Shown here: piece after piece, positions 58,632 through 58,864 of the stretch | Numbering within the stretch: the stretch's first letter is position 1 | Layout: every line of letters begins with the position of its first letter | Assembly (NCBI RefSeq): GCF_011250555.1 | Contig: NZ_JAANMZ010000028.1 | Coordinates: forward strand, 1 to 58,864 | Source: Bacillus sp. MM2020_4 | GTDB lineage: Bacteria; Bacillota; Bacilli; Bacillales; Cytobacillaceae | Length of the DNA stretch: 58,864 nt | Direction: 5' to 3' | The notes under the pieces: model-generated | Database searches by the model: none | Told to the model about the DNA's origin: nothing | What the model saw: the letters and a program-made list of their open reading frames with translations, nothing else | Position numbers and translations under genes: made by a program

Positions 58632-58669
58632 TCGCTTTTGAGCGATTGAGTAATTGTTCTTTGAAAACT
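58632..58669 (+). promoter_or_regulatory. rRNA leader antitermination region (boxB-like hairpin and boxA)
   Basis: TCGCT, loop TTTG, AGCGA (58632-58645) form a small hairpin, followed by TGTTCTTTGAAAACT (58655-58669), the conserved Bacillus rrn boxA region bound by Nus factors. Confidence 0.72.
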
Positions 58670-58753
58670 AAACAAACAAAAACGTCAACAAACAATATTT
58701 TTTAGTTTCAATATATATGAAACTAAGCCAACGTAACAAATGAGCTAATCAAC

Positions 58754-58864
58754 TTTCTTGGAGAGTTTGATCCTGGCTCAGGACGAACGCTGGCGGCGTG
58801 CCTAATACATGCAAGTCGAGCGAATCTTTGGGAGCTTGCTCCCATTGGTTAGCGGCGGACGGGT
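58754..58864 (+). rRNA. 16S rRNA, 5' end (partial)
   Basis: GGAGAGTTTGATCCTGGCTC and the following AGGACGAACGCTGGCGGCGT are the universal start of bacterial 16S rRNA, with Bacillus-like continuation. The gene runs off the window end. The exact 5' end is approximate. Confidence 0.97.

Overview
The window is chromosomal DNA of an endospore-forming member of the Bacillaceae. Gene order closely follows the origin-proximal segment of Bacillus subtilis from the rrnA operon to the rrn operon after lysS, and the proteins are clear relatives of the B. subtilis ones without being identical. Sporulation genes (csfB, yabG, sspF, spoVG, fin, spoVT, yabP, yabQ, spoIIE, yabS, yabT) and recognisable sigma-F, E, G, K, H and B promoters confirm a spore former. 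Genus cannot be fixed from this sequence. There is no CRISPR array, transposase, phage gene or tRNA.

Layout. The window opens in the 3' end of a 23S rRNA gene with its 5S gene and terminator (1-343) and closes in the leader and first bases of the next 16S gene (58513-58864), both on the + strand. Between them lie about 57 genes: csfB, yaaO, tmk, darA, holB, ricT, yabA, trmN6, yazA, rsmI, abrB(-), metG, a parS site, tatD, yabE, rnmV, rsmA, yabG, veg, sspF, ispE, purR, ridA, spoVG, glmU, prs, ctc, pth, fin, mfd and spoVT. An accessory block follows (28158-35300): a class-V aminotransferase and lactate permease on the - strand, then lutR and lutABC on the + strand. The conserved order resumes with yabM, mazG, rqcP, yabP, yabQ, divIC, yabR, spoIIE, yabS, yabT, tilS, hprT, ftsH, coaX, hslO, yacD, cysK, folP, folB, folK, yazB, dus and lysS.

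How the genes work together. Several translation and rRNA functions sit together: 5S rRNA, its maturase RnmV, the 5S-binding Ctc, 16S methyltransferases RsmA and RsmI, MetRS, LysRS, TilS, Pth and RqcP. Envelope and nucleotide precursor supply comes from ispE, glmU, prs, tmk and hprT; folate synthesis from folP, folB and folK. Sporulation control runs through Spo0A targets (abrB, spoIIE), Gin/CsfB, Fin, SpoVT and late spore proteins. The lut block is a self-contained L-lactate regulon: a matching palindromic operator lies in front of both lutP and lutABC, and a cre-like site lies in front of lutP.

Points of most interest. (1) The lactate regulon sits between spoVT and yabM, where I recall no such genes in B. 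subtilis. (2) A family of hairpin-ended intergenic repeats is present, with two nearly identical copies of about 147 bp, one 120-bp relative inside the presumed spoVT leader, and short copies lying just after stop codons. (3) A perfect parS site lies between metG and tatD. (4) Promoters specific to sporulation sigma factors decide several start codons. (5) A nested hairpin carrying a Spo0A-box sequence lies between abrB and metG. (6) Some genes recalled from the B. subtilis order are absent (xpaC-yaaN, yaaR, pabBAC, two tRNAs). I see no convincing unknown multigene system; the least explained items are the repeat family and the 8264-8318 structure.
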